Source: CAWAPS01 sp963783945
GTDB lineage: Bacteria > Actinomycetota > Acidimicrobiia > Acidimicrobiales > Palsa-688
Length of the DNA stretch: 64,000 nucleotides
Direction of reading: 5' to 3'
Assembly (NCBI GenBank): GCA_963783945.1
Contig: CAWAPS010000019.1
Location: 744,001-808,000 of the forward strand
Shown here piece by piece: positions 43,822 through 52,611 of this stretch. The notes beneath the pieces are model-generated. The model worked only from the letters and a program-made list of their open reading frames with translations, did not search any database and was not told the origin of the DNA. The first letter of the stretch is position 1, and every line of letters starts with the position of its first letter. The translations under genes and the position numbers were made by a program.

Positions 43822-44673
43822 ATGCCAGAGGCGGAAATAGTTATCGACGGTCTGGGCCTGATCGAGGGCCCGGTGTGGCGCACGGCTCACCACGACCTGA
43901 TCGTCACGGCCATCCCATCCGGCCGGCTTCTCCGTGTCGACGGAGAGGCCGCAACGTCGGCGGTGTTCGCGGATGTGGGCGGCGGACCGAACGGCGCCTA
44001 TCCCTGCGCCGATGGTGGCGTGGTCGTGGCCCAGAACGGCGGATGGGATTGGGACGCCATCATGGGTACCCGGACAGCCGATCCGTCACAGCCGACCACC
44101 CCGGGACTGCAACGTGTCTACCCTGACGGGCGCGTCGAACTGCTGACCGGCGATGACGGCCCTTTCCAGGCGCCCAACGACCTGTGCCTCGGACCCGACG
44201 GTGCAGTGTGGTTCACCGACCCGCCCGCGTACCCACATCCGTCCGAGCCCGTCGGCCGCGTCTGGCGATGGTCAACCGGTCGGCCCGCGGAGCTCGTGGC
44301 CGAGGGTTTCGAGTACTGCAACGGAATCGGCGTCACCGCCGACGCCACGGTCCTCGTGGTCGAGGGTCGCGGCCTGATGCGGCTCACTGACAGGTCCTGG
44401 TTCGTAGAGACGTTGCCAAGCGGCGGCGATGGCTTCGCCTTCGACGTGGACGGCAACGTCTACGTGGCGGGAGGCGATGCCGTCACTGTCGTATCACCGG
44501 AGGGGAAGGTCATCGAGCGACTCGCCGAACCTGACCAAGGTGGGTTCCTAACGAACTGCTGCTTCGGGGGCCCGGAGCTCCGCACGCTGTACGCCACCGA
44601 GGCCCTCGGACACCTCCTTGCGTTTCGGGACATGCCCGTTGCTGGGGTGCCGATGGTCCCGCTCTCGCTCTAA
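43822..44673 (+). CDS. SMP-30/gluconolactonase/LRE-family protein
   Basis: 283 residues forming a six-bladed propeller. The signature Glu metal ligand lies in IEGPVW (residues ~13-18), FQAPNDLCLGPDGAVWFTDP holds the Asn/Asp pair, and YCNGIGV and GDGFAFDVDGNVYVA supply the later ligands. Such proteins are Ca- or Zn-dependent lactonases, including gluconolactonase and drug-inactivating relatives. It starts 8 nt after the Pgl-like lactonase. The pair could open two different lactones or two stereoisomers formed by Baeyer-Villiger or P450 oxidation; this is inference. Confidence 0.92.
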   Translation: MPEAEIVIDGLGLIEGPVWRTAHHDLIVTAIPSGRLLRVDGEAATSAVFADVGGGPNGAYPCADGGVVVAQNGGWDWDAIMGTRTADPSQPTTPGLQRVYPDGRVELLTGDDGPFQAPNDLCLGPDGAVWFTDPPAYPHPSEPVGRVWRWSTGRPAELVAEGFEYCNGIGVTADATVLVVEGRGLMRLTDRSWFVETLPSGGDGFAFDVDGNVYVAGGDAVTVVSPEGKVIERLAEPDQGGFLTNCCFGGPELRTLYATEALGHLLAFRDMPVAGVPMVPLSL

Positions 44674-44818
44674 GCCAACCGAGAGTCCCGTCTCCCGTGT
44701 CGTGCCACACTCAGATCGTGACGACCGTGGATGCTTATGGTAAGAAGCAGCGCAGGATCCGACCGAGAGGATCAATGGGCGCCTCATCACCAGCGCCGGA
44801 AGGTGGAGACGCGACGCC

Positions 44819-45646
44819 ATGACCGATCTTGCGGTGATCACTGGCGGAGCGTCCGGTTTCGGCCGGGCGCTTGCCGCTGGGTGCGCGGGGCGGGGGATGA
44901 ACGTGGTCCTGCTCGACCTCGACGGCGACCGTGCCGGCGCGGAAGCAGCAGCGGTCGCCGCCTCCAATGGCGTTGAGGCGCTCGGGCTGAGGGTCGACGT
45001 GGCCGACAGTGCCAGCGTCGACGCCGCGGCCCGGACCGTAGGCGAGCGCTTCGGGAGAGCTCACCTGGTGATCTCGAACGTCGGCGTACAACTGTTCGCC
45101 TCCATCGATCGAGCAACCGACGAGGAGTGGCGCTGGCTGCTCGACGTCAACGTGATCGGCTCGGCACGGGTGGCACGGGCCTTCCTTCCGTTGCTTCGGA
45201 CAGCGGAGCGCGGTCGGCTGGCCTTCACGTCGTCGTCGTCGGTGCTCGACCCGGCGAGCCGGATGTCGATGTACCAGACGAGCAAGTTCGCGGTGTGGGG
45301 CCTAGCTGAGACGCTCAGGGTCGAGCTCGCCGCCGAGGGCATAGGGGTGACGGTGGTCTTCCCCTCCGGAATGCTGTCTCGACATCTGGAGACCAGTGAG
45401 GCGGCGCAACCGGAGCAGGTCCGACGTCCGATCGCCGGTGACGACGACTTCACGGTTATGCACCAGAGCAATCCAGCGATGGCCGAGTTTCTCGCCACGC
45501 CCGAGGAGGCCGCCGCTGGCGTGCTCGATGCCATCCTGGGCGATCGCCCCTACGTCATCACCCACGGTGATTTCCTCGGGGCGCTTGACACCCGGCAGCG
45601 CGAGCTGCGCGCTGCCGCCACCGAAGCAGGAAGGAAAGGCCCATGA
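44819..45646 (+). CDS. SDR family oxidoreductase
   Basis: 275 residues. TGGASGFGRAL is the cofactor loop, LLDLD ends strand 2 (Asp suggests NAD), SNVGVQL replaces NNAG, FTSSSSVLD carries Ser and YQTSKFA carries Tyr/Lys. The C-terminal half has no ITGQxxxxDGG motif but a longer segment (PEEAAAGVLDAILGDRPYVI), as in SDRs acting on hydrophobic alcohols. Its stop overlaps the EthD gene as ATGA, so the two are translationally coupled. It is probably part of the P450-lactonase unit upstream, with 145 nt between. Confidence 0.9.
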   Translation: MTDLAVITGGASGFGRALAAGCAGRGMNVVLLDLDGDRAGAEAAAVAASNGVEALGLRVDVADSASVDAAARTVGERFGRAHLVISNVGVQLFASIDRATDEEWRWLLDVNVIGSARVARAFLPLLRTAERGRLAFTSSSSVLDPASRMSMYQTSKFAVWGLAETLRVELAAEGIGVTVVFPSGMLSRHLETSEAAQPEQVRRPIAGDDDFTVMHQSNPAMAEFLATPEEAAAGVLDAILGDRPYVITHGDFLGALDTRQRELRAAATEAGRKGP

Positions 45647-46308
45647 AGGTGCTCGTGACCGTGGCGTTCGATGGTGACAGGGACGCGTTCGCAGCGGACG
45701 CCGTCGAGCTCTCGGCCCAGGTGGTCGGCGCCGGCGCCGCCCGCCAAGCGACGGTCGACGTGCGCCTCCCCGACCGCGAGCTCGAGGCTCTCGGCTCGGA
45801 GCTCATGAACCAGCAGCAGGAGCGCGCCGTCATCGCCCTCTGGGACACCGATGCCGACACCGCGCTGTCCATGCCGCTACCTGGCGGCAGCCGGCTGGTC
45901 GGCGCGTACGAGGTAGAGGAGATCGTCAAGAAGGACTATGAGCGCACCTGGCCGTCCGCCACGAGGTCACCCGGGTTCAAGATGATCGCCTTTCTGCACC
46001 GCCGCGCCGACCTCAGCCAGCAGGCGTTCAGCCAGCACTGGCGCGAGCGTCACGGGCCGCTGGCGGTGGCGCGACAGCCAGGCTTCTGGCGCTACGTGCA
46101 GAACCACCTCGTCGCGCCGCTCACCGACGGTTCACCAGATTGGGACGGCTTCGGCGAGATCCACTACCGCACCGTCGACGACGCCCTCACCAGGTCCTAC
46201 GACTCCGAGGAGGCACAAAGGCTCATCTGGGAGGACGTGGCGCGGTTCCTCGACTACGACCGTTCGCCCACGCTTACCACCCAAGAGTGGGTGATAGCGA
46301 GCGGCTAG
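45643..46308 (+). CDS. EthD-domain protein
   Basis: 221 residues. The second half has MIAFLHRRADLSQQAFSQHW and RERHGPLAVA, the classic EthD ferredoxin-like dimeric alpha/beta-barrel pattern, followed by WRYVQNHL and FLDYDRSPT. The first half (MKVLVTVAFDGDRDAF...) is probably a second, diverged copy of the same fold. EthD proteins accompany P450 and other oxidative catabolic systems such as ethyl tert-butyl ether degradation; the biochemical role is uncertain. ATG 45643 overlaps the SDR stop (ATGA), so they are co-expressed. Confidence 0.88.
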   Translation: MKVLVTVAFDGDRDAFAADAVELSAQVVGAGAARQATVDVRLPDRELEALGSELMNQQQERAVIALWDTDADTALSMPLPGGSRLVGAYEVEEIVKKDYERTWPSATRSPGFKMIAFLHRRADLSQQAFSQHWRERHGPLAVARQPGFWRYVQNHLVAPLTDGSPDWDGFGEIHYRTVDDALTRSYDSEEAQRLIWEDVARFLDYDRSPTLTTQEWVIASG

Positions 46309-46449
46309 CACCCGGTCGCCCTGGTTGGGCTGAGCCCGTAGGTGTGGTTCCCTCCTGTGAGACACCCGGGCTCGCGCGTCGAGCGCCATGGGGTAGGCCC
46401 GGCCAGACATGGGTAGGTATGTGGCTGAGCCCCACACGAGAGGTAGGCG

Positions 46450-47913
46450 ATGGCAATGGCGAGCGAGCGTTCCAAGCACACGACGACTGACGCTGGGATT
46501 CCGGTTTCGAGCGACGAGCACTCACTGACCGTCGGGCCCGATGGACCTATCCTGCTGCAGGATCACTACCTGATCGAGCAGATGGCGAACTTCAACCGGG
46601 AGCGGATTCCGGAGCGCCAACCCCATGCCAAAGGCGGCGGTGCCTTCGGCCGCTTCGAAGTGACCTCCGATGTCAGTCAGTACACCAAGGCGGCGGTGTT
46701 CCAGCCGGAGACGAAGACCGACACCCTGATCCGCTTCTCCACCGTGGCGGGCGAGCGCGGCAGCCCGGACACGTGGCGTGATCCGCGCGGTTTCTCCCTG
46801 AAGTTCTACACCTCTGAGGGCAACTACGACATGGTGGGCAACAACACGCCGGTGTTCTTCGTGCGCGACCCGCTGAAGTTCCAGCACTTCATCCGCTCCC
46901 AGAAGCGCCGCGCCGACTCCGACCTGCGCGATCACGATATGCAGTGGGACTTCTGGACACTGTCGCCGGAATCGGCCCACCAGGTGACATGGCTGATGGG
47001 CGACCGGGGAATCCCCAAGACGTGGCGCCACATGAACGGCTACTCCAGCCACACCTACATGTGGGTCAACGCCGGCGGCGAGCGGTTCTGGGTCAAGTAC
47101 CACTTCAAGACCGACCAGGGCATCGACTTCCTCACCCAGGAGGACGCTGACCGGATCGCGGGGGAGGACGGTGACTACCACCGACGCGACCTATTCGATG
47201 CGATCAACGGCGGGGACCATCCCAGTTGGACGCTGAAGGTCCAGGTCATGCCCTTCGAGGAGGCCAGGAGCTATCGCTTCAATCCCTTCGATCTCACCAA
47301 GGTGTGGCCTCATGCGGACTACCCGTTGAATGAGGTCGGCCGGCTGACACTCGACCGCAACCCCACCGATTTCCACAGCGAGATCGAGCAGGCTGCCTTC
47401 GAGCCCAACAACCTGGTTCCGGGGATCGGCGTCAGCCCGGACAAGATGCTGTTGGCCCGAGTCTTCTCCTACGCCGATGCCCACCGGGCCCGGATGGGGG
47501 TCAACTACAAACAGATTCCGGTGAACGCGCCAAAGGTGGCGGTGCACAGCTACAGCAAGGACGGAGCGATGCGCGTCCACAACGCTTCCGACCCCGTGTA
47601 CGCCCCGAACTCCAAGGGGGGCCCCGCAGCTGACCCGGAGCGCTATCCGTACGTGGAGAAGTGGGAGGCCGACGGGGAGTTCGTCCGCGCCGCCTACAGC
47701 CTGCGTCAAGACGATGACGACTGGAGTCAGCCCGGCACGCTGGTGCGAGACGTAATGGATGACGCTCAGCGCGACCGGCTCGTGTCCAACGTTGTCGGGC
47801 ACCTCAGCAAAAGCGTCTCCGACCCCGTGCTGGAGCGGGCGTTCGAGTACTGGCGCAACATCGACAAAGCGATCGGCGACCGTATCGCCAAGGGCGTTCC
47901 TCGGTCGGCGTGA
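46450..47913 (+). CDS. Monofunctional heme catalase
   Basis: 487 residues, a small-subunit (clade 3) catalase. The catalytic His lies in NRERIPERQPHAKGGGAFG and the Asn in MVGNNTPVFFVRDP; the proximal heme Tyr lies in RVFSYADAHRARMG (R-x-F-x-Y). It dismutates hydrogen peroxide in the cytoplasm. GAGAGG about 6 nt upstream supports ATG 46450; ATG 46456 is possible. The stop overlaps the next gene as GTGA, so it is coupled to a YbdK-type ligase. This suggests a joint response to oxidative stress, fitting the number of oxygenases in the region. Confidence 0.96.
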   Translation: MAMASERSKHTTTDAGIPVSSDEHSLTVGPDGPILLQDHYLIEQMANFNRERIPERQPHAKGGGAFGRFEVTSDVSQYTKAAVFQPETKTDTLIRFSTVAGERGSPDTWRDPRGFSLKFYTSEGNYDMVGNNTPVFFVRDPLKFQHFIRSQKRRADSDLRDHDMQWDFWTLSPESAHQVTWLMGDRGIPKTWRHMNGYSSHTYMWVNAGGERFWVKYHFKTDQGIDFLTQEDADRIAGEDGDYHRRDLFDAINGGDHPSWTLKVQVMPFEEARSYRFNPFDLTKVWPHADYPLNEVGRLTLDRNPTDFHSEIEQAAFEPNNLVPGIGVSPDKMLLARVFSYADAHRARMGVNYKQIPVNAPKVAVHSYSKDGAMRVHNASDPVYAPNSKGGPAADPERYPYVEKWEADGEFVRAAYSLRQDDDDWSQPGTLVRDVMDDAQRDRLVSNVVGHLSKSVSDPVLERAFEYWRNIDKAIGDRIAKGVPRSA

Positions 47914-49001
47914 CGGCCACCTTCGGTATCGAAGAGGAGTTCCTCCTCGTTGACCCCTCATCGGGAGCGCTGTCGACTCTCGCTCCCGAGGTTCTGGCTA
48001 TGGCCCAACCTGTCCTCGGCGAGCAAGTCACTTCGGAGCTCAATCACTGTCAAGTAGAAACCAATAGCGCCGTGTGCGACACACTCGAGCAAGCCAGCGC
48101 CGAGTTGGGACGTCTGCGGCGGGGCCTGACCGAAAGCGCAGGGCGAGCCAATGCCGGCGTCCTCGCGCTTTCTACCCACCCGTGGTCGGCGTGGCACGAT
48201 CAGCGGGTCAACACCGATACCGAGCACTACCGTCAACTGCTCAATACCTATCAGCAGGTCGCGCGTCAACAGGTGATCTGCGGCTGTCACATCCATATCC
48301 AGATCGACGACCCCGATCAACGCATCGCCGCCATGAACCGGGTGCGACCCTGGCTGCCGGTACTCTTGGCCCTTTCCGCCAACTCGCCGTGGTGGCAAGG
48401 CACCGACACAGGCTACGCCAGCTACCGGACCCTGGTGTGGCGAGCGTGGCCCACCGCCACGTTTCCGCCAACGCTCGAGGACTACGACGCCTATCAGCGT
48501 CTGCTCAACACTCTCGAGAAGATCGAGGCCATCGATGCGCCGGCGGCCATCTACTGGCACGTGCGCCCGTCGGCGAAGCTGCCGACCCTGGAATACCGCG
48601 TGTGCGACGTCTGCCTCCGACTCGAGGATTCCGTGACCCTTGGTGGGCTTGTTCGGGCCCTGACCACGGCTGCTGTCGACTCCAAATCCGTCAACTCCGT
48701 GCTCGGAACACCGGTGCTGGATTCGGCCCTTTGGCGCGCCGCCCGATACGGGCTTGACGGCACGCTCGTCGATCCGTCGACTGAGTCGTTGCGCCCGGGA
48801 CCGGAGGTGGTTGAGCACCTTCTGGACGCCGTCGGGCCCGCCTTGCGCGACACCGGCGACTACGAACGAGTGGTGACAGGGGTAGAGGAGATCGTCGGGC
48901 GAGGCAGCGGCGCCCGCTTTCAACGTCAGCGCCTTTCGGTCGATCAGACGCCGGAAGCGTTCTTCTCGGAAACGGCGGCGGCCACGATCTCACCCGACTA
49001 G
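47910..49001 (+). CDS. YbdK-type carboxylate-amine ligase (glutamate-cysteine ligase GCS2 family)
   Basis: 363 residues. FGIEEEFLLVDP at the N-terminus is the signature ATP/metal-binding motif of GCS2-family ligases; SELNHCQVETNSAVC and CGCHIHIQIDD follow, and TLEYRVCDVC is in the usual late position. The family couples ATP hydrolysis to formation of a gamma-glutamyl-type or other amide bond and includes EgtA-like and YbdK-like enzymes. GTG 47910 overlaps the catalase stop by four bases, so they are translated together. Production of a low-molecular-weight thiol or antioxidant precursor alongside catalase is a plausible inference. Confidence 0.92.
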   Translation: MTATFGIEEEFLLVDPSSGALSTLAPEVLAMAQPVLGEQVTSELNHCQVETNSAVCDTLEQASAELGRLRRGLTESAGRANAGVLALSTHPWSAWHDQRVNTDTEHYRQLLNTYQQVARQQVICGCHIHIQIDDPDQRIAAMNRVRPWLPVLLALSANSPWWQGTDTGYASYRTLVWRAWPTATFPPTLEDYDAYQRLLNTLEKIEAIDAPAAIYWHVRPSAKLPTLEYRVCDVCLRLEDSVTLGGLVRALTTAAVDSKSVNSVLGTPVLDSALWRAARYGLDGTLVDPSTESLRPGPEVVEHLLDAVGPALRDTGDYERVVTGVEEIVGRGSGARFQRQRLSVDQTPEAFFSETAAATISPD

Positions 49002-49059
49002 CAGCCACGCAGCCGACCCAGATCGTCTGCGCTAACGGGGAGCGGTCAGGCCAGAGCGC

Positions 49060-50259
49060 TCAGGCGTCGGTTTGGGCCAGGCTCGAGCTGGTGCTGCTGC
49101 CAGCCCAGTGGAGCACGACCACGGTGGCGTCGTCATACAGACGGCCTTGGTGGTGCTCGAGGACGGCGCGGGTTATAAGTCGAACGATGAGACCGATCGG
49201 CACCTGGTCCGACGCGTGCCGCCCGATCAGGTCGACCAAGCGCTCAGTACCGAAGTCCTGGTGCGGGCTGCCTCGAGCGTCGATGATGCCATCGGTGTAC
49301 AGCACGACGCTATCCCCTGGTTCAAGATCGGTGGTTGCCGTGCCAGGTTCGCCGAGACTGATACCCCAGGGCGTGATCGAAGGGGCCTCGATGGACGTTA
49401 TAACTCGGCCGTGGCGGACCAGTAGCGGCGCTGGGTGGCCGGCGTTCAGGAAAGTGAAAACCCCGGTGTTCAGATCCAGGCGTCCGATGATTCCGGTTAC
49501 AAAGGCCCCCTCACAATGCTCCGCGATGACGCGGTCAAGACTGCGATGCATCTGTTCGAGAGGCTGCCCTTCTCGCCGCTGGTGCCGGTAGCACCCGGCG
49601 GCCACGGCCGCCACCATGGCCGATCGAATGCCGTGCCCCATGGAGTCCATGAGAGCGATGTCGAGCACAGATCCGTTGAGGGCATAGTCGAAGCAGTCAC
49701 CGCCGACCTCGTAAGCCGGCTCGACCATGCCCGCGACGGTTACGGTAGGTGACGCCAGAGTGAGTGGGGGCAGCAGATCCCATTGCATCGTGGCTGCCAG
49801 ATTCATGGCTCTGCGCCGCCGGTACAGGTTGTAGAGGTCTGTCACCCGGGCCTCGGTGGCGATCAGATACCCCGCCAGCACACCGAGAGCCTCGCAGAGC
49901 GCCACTGTCTCGTCGTCGAGGGTCGGGACGGTCAAGGCAAGGACACCCGTAGGGTCGGAGCCCTCGATGATCGGCACCCAAATCCGAGTGCCACCGCTGC
50001 GCTCCGCGGTCGCGGGCCGTCGCTGCAAAAAGACCCGGCCGGGAATCGTCGTGCCAACCGCTTCGGTCTGGGGAAGCTCGTCATGAGTTGAGCGGTCGGG
50101 GAGCGGCTCGAGGACCTCTTGTTCGAAATCAACCAGGTAGACGACAACATCGACCGCGCCCAACTCGCCGGCCGCAGAGAGCATCACGTCCGGCACGTCA
50201 GTCGGGTTCGCCCGTTGCATGGCACCGACCAGGCGTAGGAAGTCGAAGCGATCACTCAT
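49060..50259 (-). CDS. GAF-SpoIIE PP2C-type serine phosphatase
   Basis: 399 residues. Residues ~15-150 form a GAF-like sensor domain (DVVVYLVDFEQEVLEPLPD, RIWVPIIEGSDPTGVLAL). Residues ~180-390 form a SpoIIE phosphatase with EVGGDCFDYAL (metal-binding Asp), MDSMGHGIRSAMVA, FLNAGHPAPLL, DSVVLYTDGI and DDATVVVL. It probably dephosphorylates an anti-anti-sigma factor (partner switching). No membrane segment is present. ATG 50259 is taken as start; longer in-frame extensions have no homology. It is divergent from the ParB-like gene across about 50 nt. Confidence 0.92.
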   Translation of the reverse strand: MSDRFDFLRLVGAMQRANPTDVPDVMLSAAGELGAVDVVVYLVDFEQEVLEPLPDRSTHDELPQTEAVGTTIPGRVFLQRRPATAERSGGTRIWVPIIEGSDPTGVLALTVPTLDDETVALCEALGVLAGYLIATEARVTDLYNLYRRRRAMNLAATMQWDLLPPLTLASPTVTVAGMVEPAYEVGGDCFDYALNGSVLDIALMDSMGHGIRSAMVAAVAAGCYRHQRREGQPLEQMHRSLDRVIAEHCEGAFVTGIIGRLDLNTGVFTFLNAGHPAPLLVRHGRVITSIEAPSITPWGISLGEPGTATTDLEPGDSVVLYTDGIIDARGSPHQDFGTERLVDLIGRHASDQVPIGLIVRLITRAVLEHHQGRLYDDATVVVLHWAGSSTSSSLAQTDA

Positions 50260-50298
50260 GGCGGCAAATGCCACGATAGTCTCGCGTGGCCGGCGGGC

Positions 50299-50304
50299 TA
50301 TGCT
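50299..50304 (+). promoter_or_regulatory. Probable -10 box of a leaderless gene
   Basis: TATGCT lies 6 nt before GTG 50311, with no ribosome site. It is in the short divergent region shared with the GAF-SpoIIE gene. Confidence 0.5.
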
Positions 50305-50310
50305 CGCCGG

Positions 50311-50691
50311 GTGACCGCCTCCTCCCCTGTGATTCGTTGGAAGGCGGACGTCGTCGCCCACGACTTCGACGCGGCCGAAGCCTTTCTCTCGATCCGGCTG
50401 AGCCCGCAGAAGGCCAAGGCTTTCGTTAAGCGACTCAAGGAAGCGCCGCTGACCGAACGTCGAGCGAACGACATCCTCCGAGCGTGCGGGCGCGATCCAC
50501 TCCCCCTCAACGACCCGGGCGTCCTACGGGACCTCCTACAGGTCGCCGCCGGGGAGAAATTATCGCCAGTGCTCGTCGTCTCGTTCGACGATGGAGCCGA
50601 GATCGCCGACGGCTACCACCGGGTATCGCTGACCTACGCGCTCGATCCGTTCGGGGCGGTGCCGGTTCGTATCGCGAGCCTGTCGACCTGA
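50311..50691 (+). CDS. Small conserved protein with a ParB-nuclease-like motif
   Basis: 126 residues. The C-terminal third has SPVLVVSFDDGAEIADGYHR followed by VSLTYALDPFGAVPVRIA, which resembles the strand-helix pattern of ParB-like domains (IxDGxHRxxA). The N-terminal part (FLSIRLSPQKAKAFVKRLKE) is basic and helical. No full ParB partition domain is present, so a plasmid-partition role should not be assumed; related small actinobacterial proteins are uncharacterised. The start GTG is supported by the TATGCT box 6 nt upstream. Confidence 0.7.
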   Translation: MTASSPVIRWKADVVAHDFDAAEAFLSIRLSPQKAKAFVKRLKEAPLTERRANDILRACGRDPLPLNDPGVLRDLLQVAAGEKLSPVLVVSFDDGAEIADGYHRVSLTYALDPFGAVPVRIASLST

Positions 50692-50783
50692 GCAACCCGT
50701 CGGGGGCCCAAGCCGACCGGTAAACCCGGGGCCTGCGCCGATCGCCTGGCGACGACAACGGGGAACAGGGGCCGGCGGGTCAT

Positions 50784-50903
50784 GACCATTTCGCGTCGCG
50801 ACCGGCACAGCGAATCGGGGGTCTCGACGCGAACTGGCTGCTATTTGGCCCGAACGCGTCGCGACCGGCGGGTGCGGCCGCAGGGTCTCGTCGCGAAGTG
50901 GTC
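50784..50903. repeat. Two consecutive 20-bp inverted repeats (REP/BIME-like) between convergent genes
   Basis: Four related 20-nt units alternate in orientation: A 50784-50803 (+), C 50820-50839 (-), D 50847-50866 (+) and B 50884-50903 (-), sharing the core TTCGCGTCG plus GACC. A pairs with C (16-nt loop) and D with B (17-nt loop), each giving a long imperfect hairpin; the two hairpins are 63 nt apart. The region lies in the 337-nt gap between the 3' ends of the ParB-like and CPBP genes, which is where REP elements and bidirectional terminators are found. No T-run follows. The rest of the gap holds no gene. Confidence 0.65.
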
Positions 50904-51028
50904 AAGCCCGGGCGTCGCAAGGTACCCGTCGGCCTCGGGTGTGGTTGGTCGGGGACCCGCCGGCGCCGGCAATCGAGCCCTGACGCCGGCTTACCGATGG
51001 TTATGAGTAGCTAGAGCCCGACCGGTCT

Positions 51029-51709
51029 CTAACCGCCGACAGCGGGGAACAACGGAGGCAGATAGCGGAGCATGAGGATCGACCAGGTGAGGTGGCTCAC
51101 GGTCGGGGCCAGGATCCCACCCGTCGCTCGACGCTGGAAGCCGAACAGCAGGCCGGTCGCGCCGGCGGCGAGCACGAGGGCCAAATTGCGGGTGGCCGCG
51201 GTGGCGGCCATGTAGGCCAGCGTGGTCCTCAGGATCGGGTCTCGCTCTTGCACCACTGACCACAAGGCCCCTCGAAAGAACATCTCCTCTGCGGTCGCGT
51301 TGAGGCCCGCGATCACTACCACCAGCGGCGTCGAGCCCTGCTCTTCGTAGACCAGGGCGCGGCCGATAGCTCGTCTGAGTGCGGGTATTCGGCGAGCGAC
51401 GTGGGCCAGACCATAGAAGACCCCAAAGGCGCCTATCCCGCCGAGCGCCGCGGCAGTCACCGACCGAGCCCGAGCGCGCTGATGGGCATGGCTCCAGATC
51501 GGAGGGCCACCGTCGGAGAACAGGGCGCCGGCTGTCCAAGCGCCGGCCACGCTCACAGTGAGGGCATAGAAGCTCTTTGAACCGGGCCGGCGCGAAAGAG
51601 AGCAACCGAGGAGTCCTGCGCCCCCGACGCCGAACGCCGTGACAATAGTGGCTCGGCGCTGAGATGTGACCGCTGACAATCTCTTCCCGTTCGCGACCGG
51701 GGACTTCAC
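51029..51709 (-). CDS. CPBP-family intramembrane metalloprotease (Abi/CAAX-like)
   Basis: About 226 residues with several hydrophobic segments (AFGVGGAGLLGCSL, FYALTVSVAGAWTAGALF, SVTAAALGGIGAFGVFYGLA, PLVVVIAGLNATAEEMFFRG, NLALVLAAGATGLLFGF). NATAEEMFFRGALW is the EExxxR catalytic motif and PTVSHLTWSILML carries the second conserved His. It is a polytopic membrane protein with a putative protease or prenyl-protein-processing role. GTG 51709 is used; TTG 51715 would give a TTGA overlap with the upstream gene. The two genes are therefore probably co-transcribed. Confidence 0.87.
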   Translation of the reverse strand: MKSPVANGKRLSAVTSQRRATIVTAFGVGGAGLLGCSLSRRPGSKSFYALTVSVAGAWTAGALFSDGGPPIWSHAHQRARARSVTAAALGGIGAFGVFYGLAHVARRIPALRRAIGRALVYEEQGSTPLVVVIAGLNATAEEMFFRGALWSVVQERDPILRTTLAYMAATAATRNLALVLAAGATGLLFGFQRRATGGILAPTVSHLTWSILMLRYLPPLFPAVGG

Positions 51710-51711
51710 CG

Positions 51712-52611
51712 TCAACCAACGTCCTGTTCGGCTCTTCGACGGTCCGACAGGGCGGTACGGACGGCTGCGTTGAATGACATTGGTTGGAAAGGTACGACGG
51801 TCCGGATGGACGGATCGCGGACCACCACCTCGTTCGTCATCGAGTCCACGAGCGCCCGCGCCGTAGTTGTGTCGACATCGGTGACTAAGTTCAACCACAT
51901 TGAGGAGAGCCGAGGACTGAGCAGCGGAACCGGTACGATGCGCAGCCGGCGGCCTTCGATGACAGCCACGCGCTCCAGCATGGTTCGGTATTGCAGCACC
52001 TCAGGCCCTCCGATCTCGAACACCCGATCCGCCCCCCCGGCGAGAATCAACAAGTTGGCCAAATATCGCACCACATCGTCCAGAGCGATCGGCTGGGTAC
52101 GGGTGGCAACCCACTTGGGAGTGACCATAACGCGGAGATGTTCCACCAGCTGACGGGTTATCTCCCAAGACAGGCCACCGTGCCCGACAATGATTCCCGC
52201 CCGGACCACGGTTACCGGAACACCCGTCGAGCCAAGTTGGTGCTCAACCTCCCGCCGGCTGCGCAGGTGGGCGGAGAGTTCGTCCTCGTCGCGCCCGAGC
52301 CCGCCGAGATAGACGATGCGGGCCAGTCCGGCCGCCCTTGCGCTCATTGCAAACATGGCGGCGCCCTGGCCGTCCCTACGCTCGAAGTCCGCCGACCCCA
52401 GCGAGTGCACCAGGTAACAAGCCGCCTCGCAACCGGACATGGCCCCAGCGAGGCTGGCACCGTCTTGGACGTCGCCCAGGACCGGAGTACCCGCTCCTCT
52501 ATAGAGCCCTGGGTTGCGAGTCATGGCGACCACGTCGTGTCCCGCCGCCTCGAGAGCTGGGCACAGCCGCTGGCCGACGAAGCCGGACGCTCCGGCAACG
52601 AGCACCCTCAC
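51712..52611 (-). CDS. NAD(P)-binding epimerase/NmrA-like oxidoreductase
   Basis: 299 residues. VRVLVAGASGFVGQRL begins with the extended-SDR Rossmann motif (GxxGxxG). YLVHSLGSADF, IVYLGGLG and TVVRAGIIVGHGGLSWEI correspond to the middle strands of NmrA/NAD-epimerase proteins of the YesF/complex-I-39-kDa-like kind. The classical YxxxK is not obvious, which is common in NmrA-like members. GTG 52611 is chosen because homology starts exactly there, although no ribosome site is visible. The stop lies immediately before the CPBP start. The substrate is unknown. Confidence 0.82.
   Translation of the reverse strand: MRVLVAGASGFVGQRLCPALEAAGHDVVAMTRNPGLYRGAGTPVLGDVQDGASLAGAMSGCEAACYLVHSLGSADFERRDGQGAAMFAMSARAAGLARIVYLGGLGRDEDELSAHLRSRREVEHQLGSTGVPVTVVRAGIIVGHGGLSWEITRQLVEHLRVMVTPKWVATRTQPIALDDVVRYLANLLILAGGADRVFEIGGPEVLQYRTMLERVAVIEGRRLRIVPVPLLSPRLSSMWLNLVTDVDTTTARALVDSMTNEVVVRDPSIRTVVPFQPMSFNAAVRTALSDRRRAEQDVG

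Noticed and set aside
50311..50691. Plasmid partition ParB protein
   Set aside because: Only a short ParB-like strand-helix motif is present, with no HTH and no parA nearby; kept as a small conserved protein.
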